From DASZZZ01 sp036260375 (GTDB taxonomy: Bacteria > Actinomycetota > CADDZG01 > WHSQ01), in NCBI GenBank assembly GCA_036260375.1, contig DASZZZ010000033.1, positions 1 through 38,775 on the forward strand: a stretch of DNA of 38,775 bases, written 5' to 3'. Each line of letters starts with the position of its first letter. Position 1 is the stretch's first letter. Under the pieces are notes generated by a model, which searched no databases, had not been told where the DNA came from, and worked only from the letters and a program-made list of their open reading frames with translations. Below are positions 18,147-26,927 of the stretch, piece by piece. The translations under genes and the position numbers were made by a program.

Positions 18147-20674
18147 GCGCGCCTCACCGTTACTGCGGGGTCCGCGTCGCCGCTCATGAGCGTGTTGGCG
18201 CGCGCGCCGGGCTGGTCGTACGGGACGAACGCGACGCCGGCGGCGACGTCGCCAACGCGCACCTTGACGCGCAGCTCGGTGCCGTTCGCGGCGACGACCG
18301 CGTCGTCGCCGTCGGCCACGCCGAGACGCTCGGCGTCACCGGCGTTGAGCTCCACGAACGGGGGCTTGGTGAGCGCCGCGAGCGCGGCGGTCTTCGACAC
18401 CATCGTCCCGGCGTCGTAGATCATGCGCCCGGTGACGAGCCCGAGGCGGCCGTCGCCGCGGGCGCGCTCGGGCGCGTCGCGGCGCACGGGCTCCGGCGCG
18501 TCGCGCGCGTCGGGCGCGGCGGGCACGACGCCCGGGCGCTGCTTCGCCTCGAACGCGCGCAGCTCCCACGACAGCGGCCAGTTCTGGCCCGTCTGGAAGG
18601 GGGCGCCGGCGCGAAACCCGCGCGGGTAGTGCCCGCCGGCCCCCGCGAGGATCGCGCGGGTGTGACTGGGGTCGTCCTCGAACGCCGACTCGTACACGGT
18701 CTGGGCGGGCGGAAGCTGCTGCGCCAGCGCGACGTGGTCGACGTCCGCGTGCGTCGCGACGCGGGCGCGGATCTCGGCCCACACGTCGTCGAACTCGTCC
18801 CAGTCCCACGGCCGTCCGAGCGCGGCGGCGAGCGACGCCAGTGCGCGCCACGGCTCGCGCGCGGCCCCCGGCGGCGCGGTGAGCGGCTCGAGCTTCTGGA
18901 TGCGGCGCTCGAGGTTCGTGAACGTGCCCTCGCGCTCCGAGTACGCGACCGAGGGCAGCAGGACGTCGGCGAGCTGCGCGCTCTCGGTGGGGAACAGCTC
19001 GATGGCAATCAACGCGACCGACTCCAGCGCGCGCCGCGCGAGCGCGGCGTCGGGGAAGTCGGCGATCGGGTCGGCGCCGACCAGCACGAGCGCGTCGAGC
19101 TCTCCGGCGGCGGCCGCCTCGAGCATCGCGCGCGTGTCCATGCCGGGTTCCTCGACGCGCTCGTAGCCGGGCGCGAGCGCGGGATGGACGCCCATGTCGA
19201 TCAAACCCTGCGAGCCCGCGTGCGGCGGGCACGTCAGCAGGCGGCCACCGGCCGCGGCGACGAGGTCGAGGACGGCCGTGAACGCATCGGTCTCGTCGCG
19301 CCCCGGCGACGCCGGTCCCCAGCACGCGACGAGCGGAGCGGCGGGACCCGCGTCGCGCAGACGCGCGATCTCGTCGGCCTCGCCGCCGGGCGCGCACCGG
19401 ATCACGCGCGTCGCGAAGCCGTCGAGCGACATGCGTCGCGGCGACACGACGACGAGCTGCGCGCCGCCGTCGACGACCGCCTTGCGCAGCCGCAGGTAGA
19501 GGACGGGCAGCGTCTCCTTGGGGTCGGGGCCGACCCACACGATCGTCTTCGCCGCAGCGACGTCGTTGAGCGTCGCGGTCGACCCCGCGGCGCCCGACAC
19601 GCGCAGGGCGAGCTCGTACGGCGCGCCGGCGTCCTGGACGCGCCCGTCGACGTTCGGCGTCTCCAGCACGTCGCGCGCGAGCTTCGCGACCGCGTAGGCG
19701 TCCTCGGTCGTGACGTGGCCGCCCGCGATCACGCCGGTGCGCTGCGCGTTGCGCAGCAGCTCGGCCGCGTCGGCGAGCGCGTCGGCCCACGACGCGGTCT
19801 CGAACGAGCCCGCTGCGCCGCGGCGCAGCGGAGTCGTGATCCGCTCGTCGGAGTCGACGTAGTGGAACGCGTAGCGGCCCTTGTCGCAGATCCAGAAGTC
19901 GTTGACGTTCTCGTTGGGGAGGGCCTGGACGCGCACGAGCTTGTCGGCGCGCGCGTCGTTGCCGACGGGACACCCGACCGAGCAGTACGCGCACACGCTC
20001 GGCGCGGTCTTGAGGTCCCACGGACGCGACACGAACCGGTAGGTGCGCGACGTGAGCGCGCCGACGGGACAGATCTGCACCGTGTTGCCGGAGAAGTAGC
20101 TGTCGAACGGCTCGTCGTTGAACGTCAGGATCTGCGTGCCGGGCCCCCGGTCGACGAGCTGGATGAACGGGTCGCCTGAGATCTCCTGCGAGAAGCGCAC
20201 GCAGCGCCAGCACAGCACGCAGCGCTCGCGGTCGAGCACGACGAGGTCGGAGATCTCGAGCGCCTTCTCGAACGTGCGCTTCGGCTCGACGTAGCGGCTC
20301 GCGCCGGGGCCGTGCCGGTACGTCTGGTCCTGCAGGGGGCACTCGCCGCCGCGGTCGCAGATCGGGCAGTCGAGCGGATGGTTGATGAGCAGGAACTCGA
20401 GCATGCCCTCCTGGGCGTCGACCGCGTCGGGGTCGACGGTGCTCGCGACCATCCCCTCGGCGACCGGCGTCGCGCACGCGGGGACGAGCTTGGGCGTGCC
20501 CTCGATGCGGACGAGGCACATGCGGCACACCGCGACCGACTTCATGCCCGGGTGGTAGCAGAAGCGCGGCACGAAGATGCCGAGCTCCTCCGCGACGTCG
20601 ATCAGCACGCGCCCCTTCTCGGCGCGCACCTCGCGGCCGTTGACGGTCAGCGTGACCAGCTCGGGCGACGTCAC
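18143..20674 (-). CDS. nuoG: NADH-quinone oxidoreductase subunit G
   Basis: The large iron-sulfur subunit of the NADH-oxidising module, 843 residues. The GTG at 20674 is preceded by GGGAGG and forms GTGA with the nuoF stop. An N-terminal [2Fe-2S] ferredoxin domain has C39, C50, C53 and C67. Cluster N5 has H99, C103, C106 and C112 (HPLDCPICDRGGEC); N4 has C152, C155, C158 and C202. A fourth set at C228, C231, C235 and C263 corresponds to cluster N7, which only some bacteria keep. A molybdopterin-oxidoreductase-like domain without obvious catalytic features fills residues 270 to the end, with an Arg/Asp/Pro-rich insertion near residue 720. It works with NuoE and NuoF to pass electrons from NADH toward NuoI. 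Confidence 0.97.
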   Translation of the reverse strand: MTSPELVTLTVNGREVRAEKGRVLIDVAEELGIFVPRFCYHPGMKSVAVCRMCLVRIEGTPKLVPACATPVAEGMVASTVDPDAVDAQEGMLEFLLINHPLDCPICDRGGECPLQDQTYRHGPGASRYVEPKRTFEKALEISDLVVLDRERCVLCWRCVRFSQEISGDPFIQLVDRGPGTQILTFNDEPFDSYFSGNTVQICPVGALTSRTYRFVSRPWDLKTAPSVCAYCSVGCPVGNDARADKLVRVQALPNENVNDFWICDKGRYAFHYVDSDERITTPLRRGAAGSFETASWADALADAAELLRNAQRTGVIAGGHVTTEDAYAVAKLARDVLETPNVDGRVQDAGAPYELALRVSGAAGSTATLNDVAAAKTIVWVGPDPKETLPVLYLRLRKAVVDGGAQLVVVSPRRMSLDGFATRVIRCAPGGEADEIARLRDAGPAAPLVACWGPASPGRDETDAFTAVLDLVAAAGGRLLTCPPHAGSQGLIDMGVHPALAPGYERVEEPGMDTRAMLEAAAAGELDALVLVGADPIADFPDAALARRALESVALIAIELFPTESAQLADVLLPSVAYSEREGTFTNLERRIQKLEPLTAPPGAAREPWRALASLAAALGRPWDWDEFDDVWAEIRARVATHADVDHVALAQQLPPAQTVYESAFEDDPSHTRAILAGAGGHYPRGFRAGAPFQTGQNWPLSWELRAFEAKQRPGVVPAAPDARDAPEPVRRDAPERARGDGRLGLVTGRMIYDAGTMVSKTAALAALTKPPFVELNAGDAERLGVADGDDAVVAANGTELRVKVRVGDVAAGVAFVPYDQPGARANTLMSGDADPAVTVRRA

Positions 20675-22062
20675 GACCCCTCCCACCGGTCGACGTCGGC
20701 GCCCGACGACGGCTGCGGCGCGACGCCGGCGTCGCCCAGCCCGGGCGACCGCGCGCCGACGAGCGTGCGGTGCTCGCCCTCGAACGGGCACGCGCCGTGC
20801 TCGACGTGCGCGGCGAACTCGTCGCGGAACAGCTTGACGTTGGAGCGCAGCGCCCACGACGCGGCGTCGCCGAGGGGGCAGAACGAGCGGCCGTCGATCC
20901 CGTCGCAGATGTCGAGCAGCAGGTCGAGGTCCTCCATGCGGCCCTCGCCGTGCTCGATGCGCTCGAGCACCCTGACCCCCCACCACGTCCCCTCGCGGCA
21001 CGGCGTGCACTTGCCGCACGACTCGTGCGCGAAGAACTCCGTCGTCACGAGCGCGTTGCGCACCATGCACGTCGTCTCGTCCATGAACACGACCGCGCCG
21101 GACCCGAGCATCGAGCCGGCCTCCTTGAGCGACTCGAAGTCCATGCGGATGCCGGTGTCGGTGACGAGCGGCGCGCTCGCGCCTCCGGGGATGACCGCCT
21201 TGAGCGCCTTTCCGTCCTTCATCCCGCCGGCGAGCTCGAGCAGCTCGCCGAGCGGCATCCCGAGCGGGACCTCGTAGTTGCCCGGGCGCTCGACGTGGCC
21301 CGACACAGAGAACACCTTGGTGCCGGGCGACTTCTCCGTGCCCCACTGCCGGAACCAGTCGACGCCGTGCTCGACGATCGACGGCAGGGTCATGAGCGTC
21401 TCGGTGTTGTTGATGACGGTCGGCCGGCCGTAGAGGCCCTTGACCGCGGGGAACGGGGGCTTGAGCCGCGGCTGGCCGCGGAATCCCTCGAGCGAGTCCA
21501 GCAGCGCGGACTCCTCGCCGCAGATGTAGGCGCCGGCGCCGCGGTGCAGCACGACGTCGAGGTCGAAGTCCGTGCCGAACAAGCCGCGCCCCAGCAGCCC
21601 CTCCTCGTACGCGTCCCGGATCGCGCGGTCGAGCCGGCGCGCGCCGAGCGCGAACTCGCCGCGCGCGTACACGAACGCGGTGTTCGCCCCGACCGCGTAC
21701 GAGCAGATCGCGATCCCCTCGATGAGCCGGTGCGGGTCGCCCTCGGCGAGCTCGCGGTCCTTGAACGTCCCGGGCTCGCCCTCGTCGTGGTTGACGACGA
21801 CGTAGCGCGGCGTCACGTCCTTGGGGACGAACGACCACTTGACGCCGGTCGGGAACCCCGCGCCGCCGCGCCCCCGGAGGCCCGAGTCCTTGACGAGCTG
21901 CGTCACCTCGTCGGGCGTCATCGTGCCGATCGCCTTGCGCGCTGCGTCGTAGGCGCCGTCGTCGAGCGCGCGCCGCAGCGTCCACGAGTCGTCGGGGAAC
22001 GACCGCAGACGCGTCGTGACGACGCGCGTCTCGCGGGGGCCGTCGCGGCGCGCGTCAGCCAC
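20671..22062 (-). CDS. nuoF: NADH-quinone oxidoreductase subunit F
   Basis: The NADH- and FMN-binding subunit, 463 residues. GLRGRGGAGFPTGVKW (about residues 61-76) and GAGAYICGEESALLDSLEG (about 176-194) are the nucleotide and flavin motifs. Cluster N3 ligands are C349, C352, C355 (ESCGKCTPCREG) and C395 (CPLGDAA). The GTG at 22062 overlaps the nuoE end by 8 bases. An additional C-terminal stretch of about 30 residues (ARSPGLGDAGVAP onward) follows the last conserved helix and looks disordered. Its presence, with NuoE and NuoG, marks operon 2 as the NADH-using complex. No NuoF is encoded in operon 1. Confidence 0.97.
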   Translation of the reverse strand: MADARRDGPRETRVVTTRLRSFPDDSWTLRRALDDGAYDAARKAIGTMTPDEVTQLVKDSGLRGRGGAGFPTGVKWSFVPKDVTPRYVVVNHDEGEPGTFKDRELAEGDPHRLIEGIAICSYAVGANTAFVYARGEFALGARRLDRAIRDAYEEGLLGRGLFGTDFDLDVVLHRGAGAYICGEESALLDSLEGFRGQPRLKPPFPAVKGLYGRPTVINNTETLMTLPSIVEHGVDWFRQWGTEKSPGTKVFSVSGHVERPGNYEVPLGMPLGELLELAGGMKDGKALKAVIPGGASAPLVTDTGIRMDFESLKEAGSMLGSGAVVFMDETTCMVRNALVTTEFFAHESCGKCTPCREGTWWGVRVLERIEHGEGRMEDLDLLLDICDGIDGRSFCPLGDAASWALRSNVKLFRDEFAAHVEHGACPFEGEHRTLVGARSPGLGDAGVAPQPSSGADVDRWEGS

Positions 22063-22831
22063 CGTGGGGACTCTCCTCGCCCTCGCCGCGCGGGCGCGCG
22101 TCGTCTCCGAGCACCGGCGGGCGCACGCCGGGCGCGAAGTCGCGCGGCGGCGTCTCGCCGCCGACGGTGCGCTCGCGGCCCGGCTCGGACCGCGCGCGAC
22201 GCAAGCCCGCGGTCGCGATCTCGTAGCTGATCTCCTTGTGCGTCTTGATGCGCTCGCCGGCGACGCTGCGGACGTCGTCGCCGCGCGCGATCCCGTCGAC
22301 GACGTCGACCGCGCCCTCGGGCGTCATCCGGTAGAAGTCCTCGTAGTTCACCTGCATCGACGGCGCTCCGTCGCACGTCGCGAGGCACTCGGCGGCCTCG
22401 AGCGTGAACCTGCCGTCCTCGGTCGTCTCGCCCGGCCCGACGCCGAGACGCTCCTCGAGCGCGGCGACCACCGCGCGCGCGCCGACGTGGGTGCACGTGA
22501 TGTTGCGACACACCGACACGAGGTACTCGCCCGTCGGGCGCCGCTTGAGCATCGTGTAGAAGCTGCAGCTCGCGAGCACCTCGGCCGGCGTCAGGCCGAG
22601 GACGTCGGCGACGTCGCGCATGCCGGCGTCAGTGACGTAGCCCTCGACCGACTGCACCAGGAACAGCAGCGGGAGCGCGGCCGAGCGCGGGTTCGGGTAC
22701 TTCGCCACGATCGCCTCGGCGGTGGCGCGCAGCTCGCCGGCGAGGACCGGCGCGTCGGAGCGCGCGCCGTCGTCGGTGACGCCGACGCCGTGCACCGACC
22801 GGCCGCGCGGACGCACGCGCGGCTCGGTCAC
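22055..22831 (-). CDS. nuoE: NADH-quinone oxidoreductase subunit E
   Basis: A thioredoxin-fold [2Fe-2S] subunit (cluster N1a) of the NADH module; 258 residues, longer than the usual 160-240. Ligands are C108 and C113 (CRNITC) and C149 and C153 (CLATC), with CDGAPSMQVN after them. A three-helix N-terminal domain (AIVAKYPNPRSAALPLLFLV) is typical. The GTG at 22831 forms GTGA with the nuoD stop, but the first 20 residues are poorly conserved in character, and in-frame GTG codons further in are alternatives. A charged C-terminal tail of about 60 residues, rich in Gly, Arg, Pro and Glu, follows the core. Confidence 0.95.
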   Translation of the reverse strand: MTEPRVRPRGRSVHGVGVTDDGARSDAPVLAGELRATAEAIVAKYPNPRSAALPLLFLVQSVEGYVTDAGMRDVADVLGLTPAEVLASCSFYTMLKRRPTGEYLVSVCRNITCTHVGARAVVAALEERLGVGPGETTEDGRFTLEAAECLATCDGAPSMQVNYEDFYRMTPEGAVDVVDGIARGDDVRSVAGERIKTHKEISYEIATAGLRRARSEPGRERTVGGETPPRDFAPGVRPPVLGDDARPRGEGEESPHGG

Positions 22832-24072
22832 CGGTCGACCCCGCCCATGATCGGGTCGACCGACGCGATCGACGCGATCAGATCGGCGACGAGTCCGCCC
22901 TCGACCATCGGGGGCAGCGACTGGAGGTTCACGAACGACGGGTCGCGCACGTGACACCGGTACGGCGACGTGCCGCCGTCCGACACGATGTACGCGCCGA
23001 GCTCGCCGCGCGGCGACTCGACCGCGGCGTACGACTCGCCCGGAGGCACCGTGTAGCCCTGCGTCATGATCTTGAAGTGGTGGATGACCGCCTCCATCGA
23101 GCGGTTGAGCTCGGAGCGGGGCGGCGGCGTCAGCTTGGGGTCCATGTTGCGGAAGTCGCCCGGCGGCATCTTGTCTGCGAGCTGGCGCACGATGTCCACC
23201 GACTGGCGCATCTCCTCCATGCGGACGCGATAGCGCGCGTAGACGTCGCCCTCCGCCGCCACGGGCACGTCGAACGTCACGTCGCCGTACGCCTCGTACG
23301 GCATGTCGCGCCGCAGGTCCCAGTCGACGCCGGAAGCGCGCGCGATCGGTCCCGTGACGCCGAGCGCGCGCACCTGCTCGGCGCCGATCACGCCCACGCC
23401 GCGCGTGCGCTCGAGGAAGATCGGGTTGAGGGACAGCAGGTCCTCGTACTCCTTGATGCGCCCGGGCAGCACGTCGACGATGTTGCCGAGGGCGTCCTCC
23501 CAGCCGTCGGGCAGGTCCTCCCACACGCCGCCCGGGACGATGTAGCCGTGGTTCATCCGCAACCCGGTGACCATCTCGTAGAAGTCGAGGATCAGCTCGC
23601 GCTCGCGAAAGCCGTAGAACATCGCCGACATCGCGCCCATGTCGAGGCCCTGGGTCCCGAACCACACGAGGTGCGACGAGAGCCTGCACATCTCGGCCAT
23701 GAGCGTCCTGATGTACTTGGCGCGCGGCGGGACCTCGACGCCGGCGAGCTGCTCGACGGCCATCGAGTAGACCTGCTCGTTGAAGAACGGAGCGAGGTAG
23801 TCCATGCGCGTCACGATCGTCACCGCGGCGCGCCAGTTCTGGTCCTCGCACTCCTTCTCCATGCCCGTGTGGAGGTAGCCGATGATCGGCGCGCAGCGCG
23901 TGACGCGCTCGCCGTCGAGCTCGAGCAGGAGCCGGAGCACGCCGTGCGTCGACGGGTGCACCGGGCCCATGTTGATGACCATCCGCTCGGACGTCTCGTC
24001 GTACTCCTCGACGAACGCTCCGTGGGAGCGCGCCTCGAAGTCGTCGACGATCGAGCTCGGCACGGCCCTCAT
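22828..24072 (-). CDS. nuoD: NADH-quinone oxidoreductase subunit D (operon 2)
   Basis: The quinone-cavity subunit, 414 residues. NMGPVHPSTHGVLRLLLEL holds the quinone-site His, and IIGYLHTGMEKECE follows. In that motif, the Tyr that ligates the quinone in many homologues (GYxHRGxEK type) is at GY, and LHTGME replaces the more common LHRGIE. The C-terminus SVDPIMGGVDR is family typical. The ATG at 24072 overlaps the nuoC stop as ATGA. GGAGG lies upstream, though 13 bases away. It shares the fold with the NuoD at 6971-8128 but has a longer C-terminal half with a PRSELNRSMEAVIHHFK segment. Confidence 0.96.
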   Translation of the reverse strand: MRAVPSSIVDDFEARSHGAFVEEYDETSERMVINMGPVHPSTHGVLRLLLELDGERVTRCAPIIGYLHTGMEKECEDQNWRAAVTIVTRMDYLAPFFNEQVYSMAVEQLAGVEVPPRAKYIRTLMAEMCRLSSHLVWFGTQGLDMGAMSAMFYGFRERELILDFYEMVTGLRMNHGYIVPGGVWEDLPDGWEDALGNIVDVLPGRIKEYEDLLSLNPIFLERTRGVGVIGAEQVRALGVTGPIARASGVDWDLRRDMPYEAYGDVTFDVPVAAEGDVYARYRVRMEEMRQSVDIVRQLADKMPPGDFRNMDPKLTPPPRSELNRSMEAVIHHFKIMTQGYTVPPGESYAAVESPRGELGAYIVSDGGTSPYRCHVRDPSFVNLQSLPPMVEGGLVADLIASIASVDPIMGGVDR

Positions 24073-24812
24073 CGTCGTCCCGTCGCCTCCTCCGGGCCGC
24101 GCCCCGCGCCGCCGTAGCGCTCCGACGCGCGCGCCGGCTGCCCGAGCTCGTCGACTTCGTGCCCGGCCTCGACCGGGTTCGGGGACTGCCCGGGCGCGTC
24201 GATCTGGAGGAACGGCTGCGGCGCGAACTGGATCGTGATCTTCCCGACGCCGTAGTCCTTGCGCAGCGGATGCCCCTCCCACTCGTCGGGCATCAGGATG
24301 CGGCGCAGGTCCGGATGGCCCTCGAAGCGGATGCCGAGCAAGTCGTACGCCTCGCGCTCCATGAACGCGACGGTCGGCCACACGTCGAGCACGGACGGGA
24401 CCGTGGGCGGCTCGCCGGGGGCCTCGACGTGCACGGTCGCGCGCTGCCTGCGCTCGTGGTGCAACAACTGCACGACGATCTCGAAACGCACGCCGTCGCC
24501 CTCGAGCGCGTGCGCGGCGTTGCCCGTGCCGGCCCCCGCGTCGTCGCGCTCGCCCGCGCGCGGCCCCCCGTGCACGCCGCGGTGATAGCCGTGGCGGCCC
24601 TCGATCCCGAGGCGGTCGACGCCGGCGAGGTCGGCGAGCCACCAGCCCTCGGCGGCGAGCGCCCGGGCGCGCGCGTCCCACTCGTCGGCGCGGAGCCACT
24701 CGACGAACTCGAGGCGGTCGACGACCGTCGTGCCGCCGCCCGCACGCACGGCGCGGGGGTCGTCGGCCCGCGCCGGGTCGCGGCCCCCCGTCGCGGCGCC
24801 GTCCTGGGTCAC
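24069..24812 (-). CDS. nuoC: NADH-quinone oxidoreductase subunit C (operon 2)
   Basis: The 30-kDa-type peripheral subunit, 247 residues. MEREAYDLLGIRFEGHPDL and LMPDEWEGHPLRKDY form the family signature near residues 165-205. The GTG at 24812 makes GTGA with the nuoB stop. Before the signature lies a glycine-, histidine- and alanine-rich insertion (about residues 80-112) that interrupts the beta-sheet region and is absent from the operon 1 NuoC. The last 45 residues are also rich in Gly, Glu and Arg. The first 45 residues, rich in Asp, Gly and Arg, look disordered. Confidence 0.93.
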   Translation of the reverse strand: MTQDGAATGGRDPARADDPRAVRAGGGTTVVDRLEFVEWLRADEWDARARALAAEGWWLADLAGVDRLGIEGRHGYHRGVHGGPRAGERDDAGAGTGNAAHALEGDGVRFEIVVQLLHHERRQRATVHVEAPGEPPTVPSVLDVWPTVAFMEREAYDLLGIRFEGHPDLRRILMPDEWEGHPLRKDYGVGKITIQFAPQPFLQIDAPGQSPNPVEAGHEVDELGQPARASERYGGAGRGPEEATGRR

Positions 24813-25288
24813 GCGGTCCGCCCCGCGACGTACTCCCCGCGCTTGATGCGCTCGTGGAGGAGCATGATCCCGTCGATCAGCATCTCGGGGCGGGGCGGGC
24901 AGCCGGGTACGTAGACGTCGACCGGCACGATCTGGTCGACGCCCTGGACGAGCGCGTAGTTGTTGAACACGCCCGCCGACGACGCACACGCGCCCATCGC
25001 GATGACCCACTTGGGCTCCATCATCTGGTCGTAGATCTGGCGCACGACCGGCGCCATCTTCTGTGCCACGCGTCCCGCGACGATCATGAGGTCGGCCTGG
25101 CGCGGCGACGCGCGGAACGCCTCCATGCCGAAGCGCGCGAGGTCGTGACGCGGCATCGTCGACGCCATCATCTCGATCGCGCAGCACGCGAGCCCGAACG
25201 TCGCCGGCCACAGCGACGACTTGCGCGCCCAGTTCACGAGCTTGTCGAGCTGGGCAGTCACGAAGTTCGCGCCGATGGTGTCGCTCAC
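24809..25288 (-). CDS. nuoB: NADH-quinone oxidoreductase subunit B (operon 2)
   Basis: The N2-cluster subunit, 159 residues. Ligands are C35 and C36 (FGLACCAIEM), C101 (AMGACASSAG) and C130 (VPGCPPRPEM). The GTG at 25288 forms GTGA with the nuoA stop. The ribosome site is weak, so coupling to nuoA translation probably matters. Compared with the operon 1 NuoB the loop after C101 reads ASSAGVFNNYA instead of ANCGGPYWDSYA. The C-terminus is short, lacking the extra 17 or so residues of the operon 1 protein. Confidence 0.96.
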   Translation of the reverse strand: MSDTIGANFVTAQLDKLVNWARKSSLWPATFGLACCAIEMMASTMPRHDLARFGMEAFRASPRQADLMIVAGRVAQKMAPVVRQIYDQMMEPKWVIAMGACASSAGVFNNYALVQGVDQIVPVDVYVPGCPPRPEMLIDGIMLLHERIKRGEYVAGRTA

Positions 25289-25650
25289 TCCGCCCACTCG
25301 AGACCTCCTCGCTTCCACACGTAGACGTACGCCGCGAGCAGGATCGCGATGAATACGCCCATCTCGATCAGCCCGAACATCGCCAGCTCGTCGTACGCGA
25401 CCGCCCACGGGTACATGAACGCCGTCTCGATGTCGAAGACGATGAAGAGCATCGCGACGAGATAGAACTTCACCGGGAAACGCTCGCGCTCGTCGCCGCT
25501 CTCGGGCACGATCCCGCACTCGTACGGCAGCAGCTTCGCGGGCGTCAACTTGCGCGGCGCGAGCCGCGAGGCCACGAGCATCGACAGGACCGCGAACAAC
25601 GACGACAACACGATCAGGAACAGGATCGGAAGGTACGCGGGCAGCGTCAC
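25285..25650 (-). CDS. nuoA: NADH-quinone oxidoreductase subunit A (operon 2)
   Basis: A three-helix membrane subunit, 121 residues. The conserved loop is LLPYECGIVPESGDERERF with the regulatory-loop Cys, followed by FYLVAMLFIVFDIETAFMYPWA, which holds the conserved Asp and Glu. The GTG at 25650 is preceded by GGAGG at seven bases and forms GTGA with the stop of the upstream flavoprotein gene. Translation is therefore coupled to that gene, so nuoA is not the first gene of the transcript. Confidence 0.96.
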   Translation of the reverse strand: MTLPAYLPILFLIVLSSLFAVLSMLVASRLAPRKLTPAKLLPYECGIVPESGDERERFPVKFYLVAMLFIVFDIETAFMYPWAVAYDELAMFGLIEMGVFIAILLAAYVYVWKRGGLEWAE

Positions 25651-26879
25651 GGGTTGACCTCCGCGAGCTTCTTGAGCGCCTTGAACGCGCGCTGCTGCAC
25701 GCCGTGGGCGCGGGAGTCCTCGAGGTTGGCGAGCATCGTGAGCGCGAAGCTCATGACGGTCTTCGAGCGCATGCCGAGCGACACGAGCCGCTCCATCAGC
25801 ACGGGGTGGCCGATGAGGCGCACGAAGCGGCGGCCGAGCCGGTAATAGGGGCCGTACGTCTCCTCGAGCTCGCGCGTGTAGCCGTCGAGCGACGGCGACG
25901 ACCCCGCGCGCAACGCGTCGTCGATGTGCCGCGCCGCGATCCGCCCGGTCTCGTAGCCGTACGCGATGCCCTCGCCGTTGCACGGGTTGACCATGCCTGC
26001 GGCGTCGCCCACGAGCACGAAGCCGGGGCCGTGCGCGGGCCACACGCTGCTGCCCATGAACAAACGTCCGGCGCGCGGCCGCGAGCACACCGTCGTCTCG
26101 TCGATGGCCCATTCGCGCGGGAGCTGCTCGACGAAGCCGCGCTGGAGGTCGTGGAGGTTGACCGAGCGCCAGCCGCCGTAGGTCGACAACAGGCCGACGC
26201 CGGCGTTGACCGTGCCGTCGCCGACCGGGAACACCCAGCCGTAGCCGGGCACCTGGTCCGGTCCCGTGCGGACGTCGAGGTACGCCTCGAACCACCCCGA
26301 GTGCTCCATCGGCGAGCGGAAGTACTGGCGGATCGCAAGCCCCATCGGGTAGTCGTCGCGGCGCGCGCGTCCGAGCGCGCGCGTCAGCTTCGTGGCCGAC
26401 CCCTCGGCGCACACGACCCAGCGCGCGCGCACCTCCTCCACGGCGCCGTCGCGCTTCGCGCGCACGCCCGTCACGACGCCGCGGTCGAACAGCGGCGCCT
26501 CGACGTGCGTGTCGTAGAGGACCTTGGCGCCGGCGGCCTCGGCGTTGTCGAGCACCACCTTGTCGAGGTCGCGGCGCGGCTTGACGAGCCCGTACTCGCC
26601 CCAGTCGTCGAGGCGCGGGAAGCGAAGCTCGAGCGTGCGCCCGGCGGCGTGCACGCGCAGACCCTCGACGCGCTCCCACGTCCGGAGCTCGTCGCCGAGC
26701 CCCATGTCGCGCAGGACGGCGATCGCCCGCGGCGTGAGCCCGTCGCCACACGTCTTCTCGCGCGGGAACGTCTTCTTCTCGCACACGAGCACGGAGCGGC
26801 CGCGCGACGCGAGGTAGTGCGCCGCCGCCGACCCGGACGGGCCGCCTCCGACGACCACGACGTCGACCTCAGTCGACAC
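25647..26879 (-). CDS. Geranylgeranyl reductase family FAD-dependent oxidoreductase
   Basis: A flavoprotein of 410 residues. The N-terminal FAD site reads VVVVGGGPSGSAAAHYLASR (about residues 7-26). KTCGDGLTPRAI matches the Cys-containing motif of geranylgeranyl reductases, GYGWVFPVGDGTVNAGVG is the family's Y-W-FP signature, and LVGDAAGMVNPCNGEGIAYG is the second FAD-binding element. Members saturate double bonds in polyprenyl chains; actinobacterial MenJ proteins act on menaquinone. The GTG at 26879 is preceded by GGAGG at eight bases and is preferred over an upstream start at 26894. It is the first gene of the nuo operon and overlaps nuoA. The context fits menaquinone side-chain reduction; archaeal-type lipid or chlorophyll substrates are less likely here. 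The exact substrate is inferred. Confidence 0.88.
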   Translation of the reverse strand: MSTEVDVVVVGGGPSGSAAAHYLASRGRSVLVCEKKTFPREKTCGDGLTPRAIAVLRDMGLGDELRTWERVEGLRVHAAGRTLELRFPRLDDWGEYGLVKPRRDLDKVVLDNAEAAGAKVLYDTHVEAPLFDRGVVTGVRAKRDGAVEEVRARWVVCAEGSATKLTRALGRARRDDYPMGLAIRQYFRSPMEHSGWFEAYLDVRTGPDQVPGYGWVFPVGDGTVNAGVGLLSTYGGWRSVNLHDLQRGFVEQLPREWAIDETTVCSRPRAGRLFMGSSVWPAHGPGFVLVGDAAGMVNPCNGEGIAYGYETGRIAARHIDDALRAGSSPSLDGYTRELEETYGPYYRLGRRFVRLIGHPVLMERLVSLGMRSKTVMSFALTMLANLEDSRAHGVQQRAFKALKKLAEVNP

Positions 26880-26900
26880 GGGCGAGACCTCCAATCCCGA

Positions 26901-26917
26901 CCCCGGGACGACCGGGG
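26901..26917 (-). promoter_or_regulatory. Small hairpin in the nuo operon 2 leader
   Basis: Arms CCCCGG and CCGGGG enclose a five-base loop. It lies between the Rex-like operator and the ribosome site of the flavoprotein gene, so it would be in the 5' leader RNA. It is too short to call a regulatory RNA; it may only stabilise the leader. Confidence 0.3.
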
Positions 26918-26927
26918 TTGCGGGCGC

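Noticed and set aside
18143..21985. Apparent nuoF-nuoG fusion of about 1,280 codons
   Set aside because: Only the last 843 codons encode NuoG. NuoF lies in a different frame and ends at 20671 with a GTGA overlap.
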